Below the pieces are notes generated by a model. That model was not told the DNA's origin and searched no databases. It was given only the letters and a program-made list of their open reading frames with translations. A stretch of 64,000 nt of DNA from Siphonodentalium dalli (Eukaryota; Mollusca; Scaphopoda; Gadilida; Siphonodentaliidae). The stretch spans positions 146,313,379-146,377,378 of the forward strand of contig CP136063.1 in the NCBI GenBank assembly GCA_032622095.1, given 5' to 3'. Every line of letters starts with the position of its first letter. The stretch's first letter is position 1. Made by a program: the position numbers and the translations under genes. Positions 47,945 to 60,513 of the stretch are shown here, piece by piece.

Positions 47945-49100
47945 ACTCTATTCCAGCCATGCCCACGACCTCTCAGGCGCCGGAAGGCACATTGAAAGAA
48001 GCAACCACATATAAAGCAGGAAGTCTTTTGAATACCTAGTCCGTTCCCATGTTGCCAGGTTTGCAGTCCGATGGCCTAACCACTCGGCTACACGACACTT
48101 GTCGGCAACAGAGAACCCTAAACAACTATCTGAGCTCCCTCGTGAGCGCATTTCTCTTCTTCATTTCTCTTTTGTATGGGTGACCCCAAAGGAATGTCCA
48201 AAGCCTTTTCACCTCGGGGATAGAGCTACAGCTCGTCCCGATCCCGATCTCCATCCGTCCGAACTGGCAATGGGTTGTTAGGTGGGGCAGGATCCGAAGC
48301 ATGCCTCCTACTCGAATGGCATCGTGGGAAAAAAAATTATTGTGCATTCGGATTCAAACCCGAAGGTACTGGCTGCTGTTAATCAAAAGGCGGCCAGTAA
48401 CTGGAATTCCAGGACCACGGACATGCAGTTGGCCAACAAGGAGGAAGCATGCTTGGGAATTTCGGTCCCAGCCCAAGCCCAGCAGGGACCGAAGGCATAT
48501 AGGATTATAATAGGGACAGGGTGTTCTCACCCCCAGCGGTGCTGACCCCGAGATGGTGACTGGTAGCGATGGACGGCGTGGTTCAAATGTTAGGTGAGAA
48601 GCACACGGCCGTACCTGGGCACGCCAACCCGCCAACGGCCAACCCGAGGGAGCAGATTGACGTCCCGTACGATAGTCCACAGATACCCACTACTTTTCTT
48701 CGTGGTTCTTCTTGGAGGGGCAGCTTGGCTGCGGTGCCCTCACGTTCCGAGTTGCTAAGCCACAGAGGGGATCACTATTCTCTAGTGTCCAGGTCTCCGA
48801 GACAGCGGTACCCTCGAAACGAGGAGAACAGCAGCTCTAGGGGAGCTACAGGGAGAGATCTTCTGGATCTGGTTCTTCTTACATCGTATCTGTATATATA
48901 ACAGTGCAGGAACCATCTGGTTGTAGACGCACTGGTGCAGACCTGTGCTACCATGGCCGAGTAATGTTATAACCCTGTGGTGATTCCAGTAGCTTTCTTA
49001 AACGCGCACACTCTGAGGCGTGTACACGGGTCAGCTATTAATGTCAGTGCCCAATCGGGCATCGTACTGCACCCCGACAACCTACCTGGACAAGTGTTGT
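47945..49100 (-). other. GC-richer unclassified repeat with a tRNA-like box
   Basis: More GC-rich than the surroundings, with several short overlapping frames and no domain I recognise. On the minus strand 48096-48041 reads GTCGTGTAGCCGAGTGGTTA followed by GGCCATCGGACTGC. TAGCCGAGTGG (48080-48090) fits a pol III A box and the next bases a Ser/Leu-like D-arm and anticodon stem, but no B box (GGTTCGANNCC) or acceptor closure follows. A tRNA-derived retroposon head is possible; a working tRNA is not supported. Confidence 0.4.
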
Positions 49101-49352
49101 AATGGGGGGAAGTCGGCATTTTGCATTCGGATCTTTATTCAGAGATCTTGAATGAGACCTTTCAGCCTGACAAGCTTGGTATCTGACCGAGTTCTGACAA
49201 TTGCTAACAATAAAAAACTACACCTGTTATTTTTATGTTGATATACACCTTGGCTGTGACAACGAACGGCAGTAAGCTAATCGATTGTTTTGCACGAAAT
49301 CAATATTGTAACACAATTTTGTTAAGTTGAAACAACAATGAAATAATAATTG

Positions 49353-49374
49353 ACAAGTGTCAATTGACACTTGT
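49353..49374. repeat. Perfect 22-bp palindrome
   Basis: ACAAGTGTCAA and its exact complement TTGACACTTGT abut without a spacer. It lies ~25 bp before the tandem repeat at 49397. Confidence 0.85.
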
Positions 49375-49396
49375 AGTATAACTAAACCTTGTAGCA

Positions 49397-49985
49397 ACGA
49401 AGCCGTCACAAGCCGAAACTAAGTCACCTAATTTCGTGATACCTTTATCGCACAGGCCAGAGCACGTGGCGCCTTCGCTTGGACCACGGAATACATTTCA
49501 CATGTATGCAATAGATACTTGCAATACAGATGAGCGTCTTTAATCATATCCAAATGTGCATATATCATTCTGTCGTTCGTCGACGAATATAATTATTATG
49601 CCATTTTGAATTTATTAAAATTTGGAAAACAAAATAACTTTAAAGCGAAAAGAGTTTCCACACCAATCCGGGATATATTGCATATCCTGACCATCCGTTT
49701 CACAAGATTTTAATACTGCTTCCGTCAGTTGTACACCTGACTACGACTGCGTTCTCTTATAAATAAAATTGTAGCTACAATTTTACCAAGCCGTCAGACG
49801 GCCGAAAGTAAGTCACCGAATTTCGTGATACTGTTACTATGCAACCGCCGCACGTGGTAATTTGCTTCGACCATAGAAAATCTCTCATGCGTGCAATCGA
49901 TTCTTGCTATAAAGATTCTGAGCGTCCTTAGTCATATCCAAATGTGCATCTATTATTCGTCTGTTCCGTGACAAATAATATAAAG
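49397..49985 (+). repeat. Two diverged direct repeats ~390 bp apart
   Basis: AAGTAAGTCACC(G/T)AATTTCGTGATAC with CATATCCAAATGTGCAT occurs in 49397-49590 and again in 49787-49985 with many substitutions. Non-coding. Confidence 0.65.
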
Positions 49986-50369
49986 AATATAAAAGATGCC
50001 TTCGACAAGTTTCGTTTCATGTGGACTTGTCTGTTTAAGATTGGACGACAAAATTACGTATAGCAACGCATAGTAAAGTGCACACAACAAATAATAATCA
50101 ACGGAGATAATGTTTTTTTGTATAACACAAAAACAAAACAAAATATCAAGGCTTATCTTCGTGTCCTTCCATTAACAAGGGAAAAGTGGAAGAGCGATCT
50201 GGCAACAGAGCTTATATGGACATTTGGAGATGACGTCATCAGAGGTTACAGGTCAGGAAACAGGATCAAATGTACCATAGAATTTTCGTACCGGGTTTAT
50301 TAACCCTTCCTTGTTAATATTTTGGGAATATACCATATAGTTCAGTGGGCAAGATGACTTTGACGGAGA

Positions 50370-50950
50370 TACCAAGATGTCCGCTGGCAGCCATGTTTTT
50401 TTAACGAATTTCGGAAGACATAGTTGGCTCCTATCTAGAGGACACCCCGAAGATCCTTATGAAGTTTGGTGATAATCAGATAGGGATGTGGCCAGTAGTT
50501 TGTGCCGAATGATTTAGTCACTAATTTTGGAAAAAATCAATGGCTCCCATCTAGAGGTAACTCTGAAGATGCATATAAAGTTTGTTGATGATCGGATGAG
50601 GGATGTTGTCTGTAGGGTGTGCCAAAGCATTTAGTCATGCAAAGAGTAAAATCCAAGATGGCTGCTGGCGGCCATGTTTTTTAACAAATTTCGGAAATAA
50701 TCAATGGCTCCCATCTAGAGATCACCCCGAAGATCCATTAGATGAGGAATATGGTCTGTAGGGTGTACCAAAGGATTTAGTCATGCAAAGAGAAAATTCA
50801 AGATGGCTGCTGGTGACCATGTTTTTCATTGAAAATCGCTAAAATTTGATAGCTCCCATCTAGAGGTGATCCTAAACATCTCTGTAACATTTCTCTATTA
50901 AATGTGGGAATAATTCCGATTTAAAAATACTTCTTCAGTCCTAGCTTTTC
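50370..50950 (+). repeat. R2 units
   Basis: Three to four units with GGCTCCCATCTAGAGGT, GTCTGTAGGGTGTGCC and AAGATGGCTGCTGGCGGCC. No array-end hairpin before the next element starts. Confidence 0.65.
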
Positions 50951-50954
50951 GAAT

Positions 50955-51690
50955 GAAAGTGTCAATGACACTGTAGCTCAACTTAGGGAGGCATTAACTA
51001 GAGGTGTGAATGTCCCAATGGGACTAAGGATACCCCCTAAGGATTTAGTCATGAAAAGAGTCAAATCCAAGATGACCGCTCGTGACCATGTTTTTCAATG
51101 AAATTCTGAAAAATTTGCTGGTTCCCATCTAGAGGTCACACTGAAGATCAGTATGAAGTTTAGTGACGATTGGTCGAGGGATGAAGTCTGTAGGGTGTGC
51201 CAAAGGATTAAGTCATGCAAAGAGTAAAGATAGCTCCAATCTAGAGTTAATTCTAAACATACCTGTAAATTTTCAAAACATTTCTTTGATAAATGTGGGC
51301 TGCGCCAATGGAATCAAATTTCTATCCGAGATGGTTCCTGGCGGCCATATTTTTAACGACTTGCGGAAATAATCAATGGCACCCATCTAGAGATCACCCC
51401 TGAAGATCCTTATGAAGTTTGGTGATGATTGGATGAGGGATGTGGCCTGAAGGGTGTGCCAAAGGATTTAGTCATATAAAGTGTAAATTCAAAGATGGCT
51501 GCTGATGCCATGTTTTTTAATGAATTTCAGAATAAATCGATGGCTCCCATCTAGAGGTCACCCGAAGATCCATATGAAGTTTGGTGATGATCGGATGAGG
51601 GATGTGGCCTGTTGAGGGTGCCAAAGGAAATTGTTGACGGATGCATGGATGGGCGGATGCCAACCCATGGCAATAGCTCAAACTGAGCTA
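50955..51690 (+). repeat. R2 element, apparently full length
   Basis: Starts with palindrome GTGTCAATGACAC (50959-50971) and TAGCTCAACTT, ends CATGGCAATAGCTC...GAGCTA. The start and end carry inverted copies of TAGCTCAAACT. The ~740-bp interior has R2 units and a GACGGATGCATGG tail. No coding. Confidence 0.65.
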
Positions 51691-52025
51691 AAAATCGCCC
51701 TTGCTGGTGGTGTGCTTTGGGCGAGCTAAACACCACTGCAAGAGCGTTCTTATATTTGGCTTTATTTTTGGATTAATAAAGTAGTAAGTTAAATTATGAG
51801 TTGTTCATTGAGAATAATTTATCAATTAATTATGGTTTTGTTACTAGCCCCAATCCTTAATTGTACAAGTTGAGAATGCAACATGCAGGAGGAACAGGAT
51901 TGGAAACAAAAGATGAAAGTGTCAATGACACTGAAGCTCAACTTGGAGAGGCTATTGTCAAATGTTACAGTTAATGGAGCAATAGGGAATGCACAAAATT
52001 GGTATGTTTATGTAATACTAAACAC

Positions 52026-53221
52026 TAGTGCTGAAACGAATATCCGGATAACCTGTTGATCAACTGGTTAACCGCTATGTAATACACACATGCAATGTCA
52101 CTGATAAAAACTAACGTGTTAAGGTCCTTCAGATCAAAAGTCTTCCATGAATGGCAGATTACATAGTCTGGCATTGGCGGCTAAACATCAAAGATGCATG
52201 ACGTCATCTTTGATGTTCCGATGTCCGGTAAAACACGTGCACTGACGCCACTGGGTCATCGGCAAAGATCAATACAATCATTATCACTGCAGTACGGCGT
52301 GGTCATTTGACATCTACTCTCCGACTCACTACTTGTAGACAGTATCATGGATACCCAAGAAATGAGTAAATCAGATGCCTGGGCACATTTCAACGAGAAA
52401 TTGGCAGAATGTAAACTCTGAGAACCAACCCTATTTACATACTAGTACGCTCGGTCTATACTTCTAACATTACTGAGTTTGAGTAATCTCAGTCGATGAA
52501 GTTCAAATGAACTTGAATCAAAGTGGTGTTCCCGTGCAGTCTGACTTATTTGCATCCTACAAAATTACTAGCGACTATAAATTTTCAGTATTTGATTGTC
52601 TTATAACAGAAAACACTGTTTCCAGCTGTTTTTTAAATTTTCATTTGTTAACTTCATAAAGTTCACAAACTTCATAATTGTGTTTATCGATGTCAGTCAT
52701 CCTATCAATCTCAAGTTGCCAAAGAACACCCAGCAGTTAGAATACCTGAGTCACATGACATAATAATCGGCCAGTCCCGCAATCGCTATAATGGCAATAA
52801 AACACTGCCGATATTTGCATGTACGAACATGTATATAGGTCACACAATATTCTTCCCAAGACGAAAACGATAACAAGTCAGGTAGCAGTCGCAAATGCAG
52901 TACAAACAGGTCAAGCATGACACGTCTATGTATAAAAACAGCGAGTTTTAGTTACTGTGTCATCTGCCAAGTTGTCAACACGTGGCTTTGTGACGTTCAT
53001 GTTTGGTGATTTACATTCGTTTAATAGAAGCTCTGTCTGTGTAAACATTACGCGAGTTTGCCATACAGTTAATAAATCAAATTATGCTGATATATTGGTA
53101 CATATTATGGTGTAAATAATAAGTGTAAAGTCATAGGTTGAAAATAGCGGATAACCGGTTATGATCCGGTTACACGTCGCGGTTAACCGGCTACAAAAAT
53201 AGGTCAACCGTTTCAGCACTA
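52026..53221. mobile_element. hAT-like non-autonomous element with 8-bp duplication
   Basis: Flanked by CTAAACAC at 52018-52025 and 53222-53229. Ends TAGTGCTGAAACG and its reverse complement CGTTTCAGCACTA are perfect over 13 bp, followed by TATCCGGATAACC / GGTTAACCGG motifs. An internal stem AACATCAAAGATG...CATCTTTGATGTT lies near 52187-52220. A BED-finger start survives at 52347. Confidence 0.85.
52347..52421 (+). pseudogene. BED zinc-finger start of a hAT transposase
   Basis: ATG then MDTQEMSKSDAWAHF..., AECKL and TGA. SDAW-HF followed by CKL(C) is the start of a BED finger, where the second Cys codon is replaced by TGA. Too short to be an independent gene; it identifies the parent element as a BED-type hAT. 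Confidence 0.55.
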
Positions 53222-53444
53222 CTAAACACCCAAGGATCTAGTTATACAAAGAGTAAAATACATGATGGCTGCTGGCAGTCAAAGTTTTTTTTAACAGAAT
53301 TCAGAAAAAAATTGTAAGCTCCCATCTAGAGGTGGCTCCGAAGATCCATATGAAGTTTGGTGATGACAATGAGAGATGTGACCTGTAGGGTGTGCTACCA
53401 ACCCATGGCAATAGCTCAAACTTTACAAAGTAAAAGTTGAGCTA

Positions 53445-54016
53445 AAAACGAAATCTGCATTGAATGTTATGAAACAAACAATAAATATATTTACGATTGT
53501 ATAGGACAAGATTGCTACAATAATCATGCACAATCGCACAAGTCAACTCCAAACTCGATCTGGAACAGTTTTGGTTGGAAATCAGGTCGCATGGATTTGT
53601 TGATATGGGATGAGGCTCCAACAAGGGGTAATGATGGTGCATCAAATCTTTACAGATAATGGCAAAATGGTACAAAATGGTAACCATGTGAAATTACAAA
53701 GTTTCCCAGTGGCAACTAATTTTGCTTGAATGACAGACTGTGCTCTGACTGACAGCATTACATGTTACCTCAAACGAGAGTTACGTCAGCATTATTCTGG
53801 CTAGGAATTATGTGCATGATACAAACAGAAATCGCATCATTGCTAAACTGTAACCGATTTTATAGTCAAAGAATGTTTGAACGAACATGATTACTGGTTG
53901 TCTCTGCAACATTTCCTAAAACAGTTAAATATACCCCTGCCTATACTTTGTTCATTTAGATCTTAGGTAACCGACAAAACCTTTTACTGGCATTTTGCTT
54001 TATAATGATACATTAC
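53445..54016. other. No gene seen
   Basis: SMC5 intron between an R2 copy and the next exon. No supported feature. Confidence 0.5.
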
Positions 54017-54088
54017 CTGATTTTTCAATTGTTCTATCAAATCATTTGTTGTTTTAGCTGAGTCTGCACTCTTCCTCAACTCAATATT
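54017..54088 (-). CDS. SMC5: SMC5 exon: N-terminal coiled coil
   Basis: 72 bp (24 codons), acceptor TTTGTTGCAG, donor GTAATG, phase 0 at both ends. It encodes NIELRKSADSAKTTNDLIEQ and LKNQ. Amphipathic helix; no catalytic residue. Small, and accepted because the splice signals, phase and length fit between the 60514 and 45511 exons. Confidence 0.75.
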
Positions 54089-54870
54089 CTGCAACAAATA
54101 AGTATTCTCATCAGCCTATTAATATATGTGTGATCAACTCAAATTTATTTTGGCATTTTATATGGATTAGATGAGTCGATCACAATGAGGAGGAACTACC
54201 AGTATCCTCCACTAAAGCCCTTTCAAACAATCAAGTCAGAATTATCTTATCATAATTGCTAAAATAATGACATACATGTACAGCATTTTATGACATATTA
54301 GAAAACAATATTATGAATTTTCCCAGAAAAATGACTTATATAGTTGGAAAATTGGCACATTCCCTAGTCCCTACACATCTCAGGTACTCAATCGGGTAAA
54401 TTAACAAATAAATAAACAGCACATACAACATTTTAGAAGCCCACTGACGATCAGAATTTATTTTTAATGACTTTATTAATAAAATATGTTGGTACATTGT
54501 AGTCTGAATCCCTGAATACAACTCTGGGGCAAATCCATGCCACTCTAACCAAAACAGGCATTTGTGGCATAAAATTAGTCATAAAACAAATAATGGCAAT
54601 GTTTTTTCTCGATATAATGATCATGATGAATTTATCATTATGAAATTCTGGTCATTGAAATGATATCAGGACCAACAAGAGTAAAGTCTGAGAATTGTTT
54701 TACACATCACAAAAGATTAAAATTTTACATTTCCATTTTTTATGTTTAGGCAATTGTCAATATTTGCAATTTTCATCTACTTTAAACTAAATAAAAGGTC
54801 AGCAGACCACAGTGTCCCCCTAAAAAGTGGCAAGTCGATGCCGCTTTGTTGAACAAATTAAAAAAAAATG
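54089..54870. other. No gene seen
   Basis: AT-rich intron sequence without a supported feature. Confidence 0.45.
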
Positions 54871-54875
54871 TTGAA

Positions 54876-56700
54876 ATTTTCTAAGTTGAAAAGGGTTAAT
54901 ACCTCCGTAAAAAATAAATTTTCCGTCATCTATATACATGTTGCACATCTCCAACATGTGGGTAACAATTAGGGACTGACGAAGCTTCGAGATTCGATTC
55001 GATTTTGAATCTTACGTTCCGATTCGATTCGATTCGAAACTTAATCGAAAGGGGTCGTGTGATTCGGGATATTTCGAATCGTTGTATACAAGTCCTTTAT
55101 CGCCGGGAATAGACTGCATTATATATACAAATTACAAAACATTAATTATATCCCCAATACTTAAATTGAGGCTCCTTCCGCGACCAACTGGGAACTTCGT
55201 GGTCCAATGTGTACAGGTAAGTTGTCCAATAGCCCACTGCTCATATATATATTGGCCTCCCAGTCCCAGAGAGGGTTACTCGTGGCAGGTCGGTGGGTTA
55301 CTCGTGCGACCTGCTGGTATGTCTGTGGTGGTTCGCGTGATCATCACGGTTGTACCATAATCGCAGCGCACACGGGTTTCCTCCACCACATAAAACCAGC
55401 AATGTGGCGATTTTGCCCGGCCACAACTGCAGAAGCGAGTGAATTTCTTGTGAGACATATTTGTATATCGGTATTTGATATTCTTATACCAGAAAAACCT
55501 ATATTGTGTTACTCAGCTCAATCAAATAATATATTTTTTTTTAATTTTAAAACTTAACACGATATAAATATATTAAATAAACATTCTGGGCTCCAACATG
55601 TCGTGTCTAAATTCGATCAACATCTTTATACAGAATATGTTATCCGGGAAATGGAATATGGATGACCATTTAACTTTCATGACAACTCAATTGATCCGAT
55701 GGACAGGCCCAAGTTGGGATACTACACATTACATAGTTCCTGTAATCCCGTTTGCCAAGTCACGATGCGCAATTTTGATATCGCGCGTGCCTGCTGTGCG
55801 CGACAGGGTGAAGCGTACATGCGCAGAAGAGTTTCCATTTGCAACGACTCGAATCAGACTCCATTGACTCCAAAGTTCCAACCTGCTTACTTCCACGAAC
55901 TTCACGCATAGTGGCAGTGTCAAAAATATGAAATGATGGCGTGCCATTCTCATATATTAAACTGTTTAAACCCTGATTAAATATTGTTCATATCATGTCA
56001 TAGAAATTAAGTTTAATGAACCTCCTTCGTAATCTGAGTTATCTCACTGACGTTATAAAATCATTGGACAATTGCCCCCATTTTTGCACATACCCCTCAC
56101 TGATCGGTACCGCCAATCTACTAAAGTGTTTGAAAAAGATTTGATTCGAGATTCGATTCCGAATCATTATTGTGATTCGATTCGAGATTTGATTCGATGT
56201 TGAAATTGCCGATGCGTCGGTCCCTAGTAACAATACTCTGAATTTTCAAATATCTATGATGAAAACTGTAGGAGGAGTTGATTACACCACGAAGGTACCC
56301 TCATACAGAAAATTATTAAAAATGTTGAAATTTTCTAAGTCAAAAAGGGTTAATAACTCCGTCAAAAAATAATTTTTCCGTCATCTATATACATATTGCA
56401 CATCTTCAATATATGGGCAACAATATTCTGAAGTTACAAATCTCTAGGATGAAAACTGTAGGAGGAGTTGATTACACCATGAAGGTACCCTCATACAGCA
56501 AATTATAAAAAAATGTTGAAATTTTTAAGTCGATAATGGTTAATAACTCCGTTAAAAAATAATTTTTCCATCATCTATATACATGTTACACATCTTCAAT
56601 ATATTGGCAACAATATTCTGAAGTTTCAAATCTCTGGGATGAAATCTGTAGGAGGAGATGATTACACCATGAAGGTACTCAAAAGTGTGATGGACGGACG
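54876..56700 (+). repeat. Tandem ~190-bp repeats, first unit split by a transposon
   Basis: TTGAAATTTTCTAAGT with GGGTTAATA and CCGTCATCTATATACAT begins units at ~54876, ~56323 and ~56515. The first unit is interrupted at 54970-56226. The array ends with GACGGACGGACGG near 56710. Confidence 0.7.
54970..56226. mobile_element. hAT-like element with 8-bp duplication
   Basis: GTAACAAT flanks both sides (54962-54969 and 56227-56234). Ends TAGGGACTGACG and, inward from the right, TAGGGACCGACG. Subterminal regions are rich in GATTCGATTCG repeats on both sides. The 1,257-bp body has no recognisable transposase; short frames on the minus strand (55276-55953) are unassigned. Confidence 0.8.
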
Positions 56701-56709
56701 AACCGACGG

Positions 56710-57800
56710 ACGGACGGACGGACCCCGTTTCTATAGTCCCCGAAAAATAAATTTTTCGGGGGACAACAAGTGCTCCACACAGAGTATCCCCTGCCAATGT
56801 GGCTTTCTGGCGGGATGTTTATTAATGTTATGTGGCTTAAGTCGAAAGATGTCTTAATCTGGCCTGTAATAACTAAATAAAACATGCATAAAATACCAAA
56901 GAATTTTGAAATCGGTTCATATTTGTTTGAGTTATTAAGCCGGACAAACGAAAATTGCAAAAAATTGACCAACTAAGGTCGATTATCGAGACAAATTGAA
57001 AAAAAAAAAAATACCATTTGACATTCCTTTAAATGGATTCACTATAGCAAACCTCCATACCAAATTTCATTCAGATCTGACAGCCCATAGCTGGGATATC
57101 TGCATGAACAGACATAAAGAATTGATTTCCAGATAAGTAAAGAAGGGTAAAATGGAAAAACATTGTAAGCAGTCATGATGATGAACCTTCATACTAAATT
57201 TAATTTAGACCCTATAACCATTGCATGCAACAATGATTGTTACCATTGAAACTATTAGCTATACCTTTCTGGGAAATACTATGAGATTGCTAATTGATTT
57301 TCGGCAAAATTCTAGTTTCAACACTATTAAATTGAATACGAAAATAATGCCAAGACTACCTCAGCCTGAATATGTTATGATTATCTCTCTGATGTGTATT
57401 TACTGCCACCCCCAGACACATTTTAAGCTATTGCCTATGGACCTGCTTCAGCACACTAACAGCTGGCCATTATCCATAACTGGAAACCAGAGATTGGTGC
57501 ATCGGAACAATTGTATCACGCAAGTTTTAAACAGTGTATGATGTTCCACGATTGTAAATGATAATAGCCTTTCAACAAAGTCAGTTTTTAAGGTTTTTGT
57601 GATATTCCAGTTATATTCTTCTACTTGAAAAAAGGCAGCTCGGCCAGTGTCCCCCGAACCGGTAGCTTCATTTGGAGTGGAGGCTTTGTAGAAGTATACT
57701 ATATGGATACTTCACTTGTGCATTGTCTCATTATTGACATGCATACAAATAACCAAATCTTAAAAAAAACTCTTAAAGTCAAAATATAACCTCAAATTGG
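56710..57800. other. No gene seen
   Basis: Starts with a GACGGACGG tail and TTTCGGGGGACAA, a phrase also at 60420. The remainder is AT-rich. Confidence 0.4.
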
Positions 57801-58350
57801 CAAAAAATGAAGAAAATTACAAGAAAAATTGAATTTTCTAAGTCGAAAAGCCCATAACTCTGAGAAAAATCATCGGATCAAACGCAAATTAGAACTTGAC
57901 CTGTATTTTGAAATCAATGACTCACAAAAAAATGGAATTTTCACTTGAACAGTCCAAACTTGAGTTATCATCCGGAAACCAAAGAAAAAAAAAGAAGTAA
58001 AATTGAATTTTCTAAGTCGAAAAAAAGTCCATAACTCTAGGAAAAATCATCGGATCAAACTCAAATTAGAATTCAACCTGTAACTTGATATGACTGATCC
58101 ACATAAAAACGGAATTTGCAATTAAAGGATCCAAACTTGAGATAACATCCGGAAACCGAAAAAATGAGAAATTTTCTAAGTAAAACAAGTAGAAAAAGGG
58201 CCAAAACTCTCGCAAAAATGGGCGGAGCAAACCCATATTCGAACTTGACCTGTACATAGGGCTGATAAACTTACATACCAAATTTGGTTCAGATATGATC
58301 ACACAAACTGAAGTTATCACCCGGAAACCAGAAAATTACAAGATTATAAG
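57800..58350 (+). repeat. R3 tandem units, period ~150-190 bp
   Basis: CCATAACTCT...AAAAATCATCGGATCAAAC, TTGACCTGTA and ATCATCCGGAAACCAAAG recur about three times. This copy supplies the uninterrupted CATAACTCT context used to check the hAT-like insertion at 11859. Confidence 0.65.
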
Positions 58351-58354
58351 TAAA

Positions 58355-60040
58355 TGAAAGTGTCAATGACACTGTAGCTCAACTTTGTAAATAAAGTAAT
58401 TTTTTTGTGATGAGCAATGAATAGAGAGATTAAAAAGGAGTGCAAAAATGAGCAGTAAAGAATTTAGTCACACACAGAGTAAAATCCAAGATGGCTGCTG
58501 GCGGCCATGTTTTTTAGTCGAATGACCCCAAAATGACTCGTTCCCATCTAAATGTTATTGTTAACATCCATGACAAATTTCATGATGATCAGACTAAAGG
58601 TACGACCTGTAGCCCGTGCTAAAGGATTTAGTCATACAAAGAGTAAAATCCAAGATGGCTGCTGGCGCCATGTTTTTTGGCCGAATGACCCCCAAAATGA
58701 CTCGTTCCCATCTACATGTCAATATTAACATCCATGACAAATTTTATGATGATCAGACTAAAGGTACGACCTGTAGCCCGTGCTAAAGGATTTAGTCATA
58801 CAAAGAGTAAAATCCAAGGTGGCTGCTGGCGGCCATGTTTTTTTGGCTGAATGACCCCAAAATGACTCGTTCCCATCTACATGTCATTGTTAACATCCAT
58901 GACAAATTTTATGATGATCAGACTAAAGGTACGACCTGTAGCCCGTGCTAAAGGATTTAGTCATACAAAGAGTAAAATCCAAGACGACTGCTGGCGGCCA
59001 TGTTTTTTGGCCGAATGACCCCAAAATGACTTGTTCCCATCTACATTCCAATTTCAACAGCCATGACAAATTTCATGATGATCAGACTAAAGGTACGACC
59101 TGTAGCCCATGCTAAAGGATTTAGTACTATTTAGTCATACAAAGAGTAAAATCCAAGATGGCTGCTGGCGGCCATGTTTTTTGCCTTAATGACCCAAAAA
59201 TGACTCGTTCCCATCTACATGTCATTGGTAACATCCATGACAAATTTTATGATGATCTGACCGAAGGTACGACCTGTAGCCCGTGCTAAAGGATTTAGTC
59301 ATGCAAAGAGTAAAATCCAAGACGGCTGCTGGCGCCCATGTTTTTTGCCCGAATAACCCAAAAATGACTCATTCCCATCTACATGTCATTGTTAACATCC
59401 ATGACAAATTTTATGATGATCAGACTAAAGGTACGACCTGTAGCCCGTGCTAAAGGATTTAGTCATACAAAGAGTAAAATCCAAGATGGCTGCTGGCGGT
59501 CATTTTTTGGGGCGAATGACCCCAAAATGACTCGTTCCCATCTACATGTCAATATTAACATCCATGACAAATTTCATGATGATCAGACGAACAATGCGAC
59601 CTGTGGCCCGTGCTAATGGATTGAATTTTGAAAACAAAGATGGCCACTGGCAGCCATGTTTTTTGTCCGAATGACCCCAAATTGACTCGTTCCCATCTAC
59701 ATTCCAATTTCAACAGCCATGACAAATTTCATGATTATCAGACTAAAGGTATGACCTGTAGCCCGTGCTAAAGGATTTAGTCATACAAAGAGTAAAATCG
59801 AAGATGGCTGCTGGCGGCCATGTTTTTGGCCCGAATAACCCAAAAATGACTCATTCCCATCTACATGTCATTGTTAACATCCATGACAAATTTTATGATG
59901 ATCTGACTAAAGGTACGACCTGTAGCCCGTGCTAAAGGATTTAGTCATGCAAAGAGTAAAATCGAAGATGGCTGCTGGCGGCCATGTTTTTTGGCCGAAT
60001 GACCCCAAAATTACTCGTTCCCATCTACATGTCAACATCA
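58355..60040 (+). repeat. R2 array, about ten units of ~165 bp
   Basis: Begins with GTGTCAATGACAC and TAGCTCAACTTTG. AAG(A/G)(T/C)GGCTGCTGG-type starts occur near 58489, 58651, 58818, 58980, 59155, 59321, 59484, 59637, 59800 and 59966. Nearly all are the A type (GTGCTAAAGGATTTAGTCAT); only the 59637 unit is B type. It ends mid-unit without the closing hairpin. Confidence 0.8.
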
Positions 60041-60510
60041 TTGAAACCCAAAAACCTGTAAACAGCAACTAGGACAGTTGAATAGGAGAAACTGACATGT
60101 CCGTGATTGGGTAGCTAGCCACATAACTAACTGTCCGAACACCTCCTAATGGCTCCTATAGACAGATCATGGAGGTCCAAATCTATGGACTTTTTGTTTC
60201 CAACTATTAAGTGGCCAAAAAACTAAATATGCTGATATGGCCAAATAGATAATTTTAAAGGGTTGATCTCAACTCCATTAGGTGGCTAGCCACGTACCGG
60301 AAATCAGCCACCCAACTATCCATTTTTATTAAAATTGGCCACATAAACGTCAGATGTAAGCACGGACGCACGGACAGCACGACGGACACCGGCTATTTTA
60401 ATAGACCCAGATTTTTTTTTTTCGGGGGACAAAAATGGCCACAACATCAAAAGGCCTGTGACACGATGTCATTTAGCAGTGAAGATGTTAAGACATATGT
60501 TATCTTGTCT
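60041..60510. other. No gene seen; repeat tail
   Basis: GTGGCTAGCCACGTA-like words recur; GACGCACGGACAGCACGACGG then a T-run and TTCGGGGGAC near 60420 are a repeat tail shared with 56750. Confidence 0.4.
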
Positions 60511-60513
60511 TAC

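Larger units (their letters stand above)
51915..53444 (+). repeat. R2 element split by a hAT-like insertion
   Basis: R2 5' end (GTGTCAATGACAC at 51919-51931) to R2 3' end (AATAGCTCAAACTTTACAAAG, then AGTTGAGCTA at ~53444). The middle, 52026-53221, is a separate element with an 8-bp duplication, so the R2 copy is older. Confidence 0.75.

Noticed and set aside
48041-48096. Functional tRNA gene
   Set aside because: No B box, no closed acceptor stem and no matching T-arm.
48354-48901. Overlapping ~110-codon ORFs on both strands as genes
   Set aside because: GC-rich repeat gives open frames on both strands; no domain or splice context.
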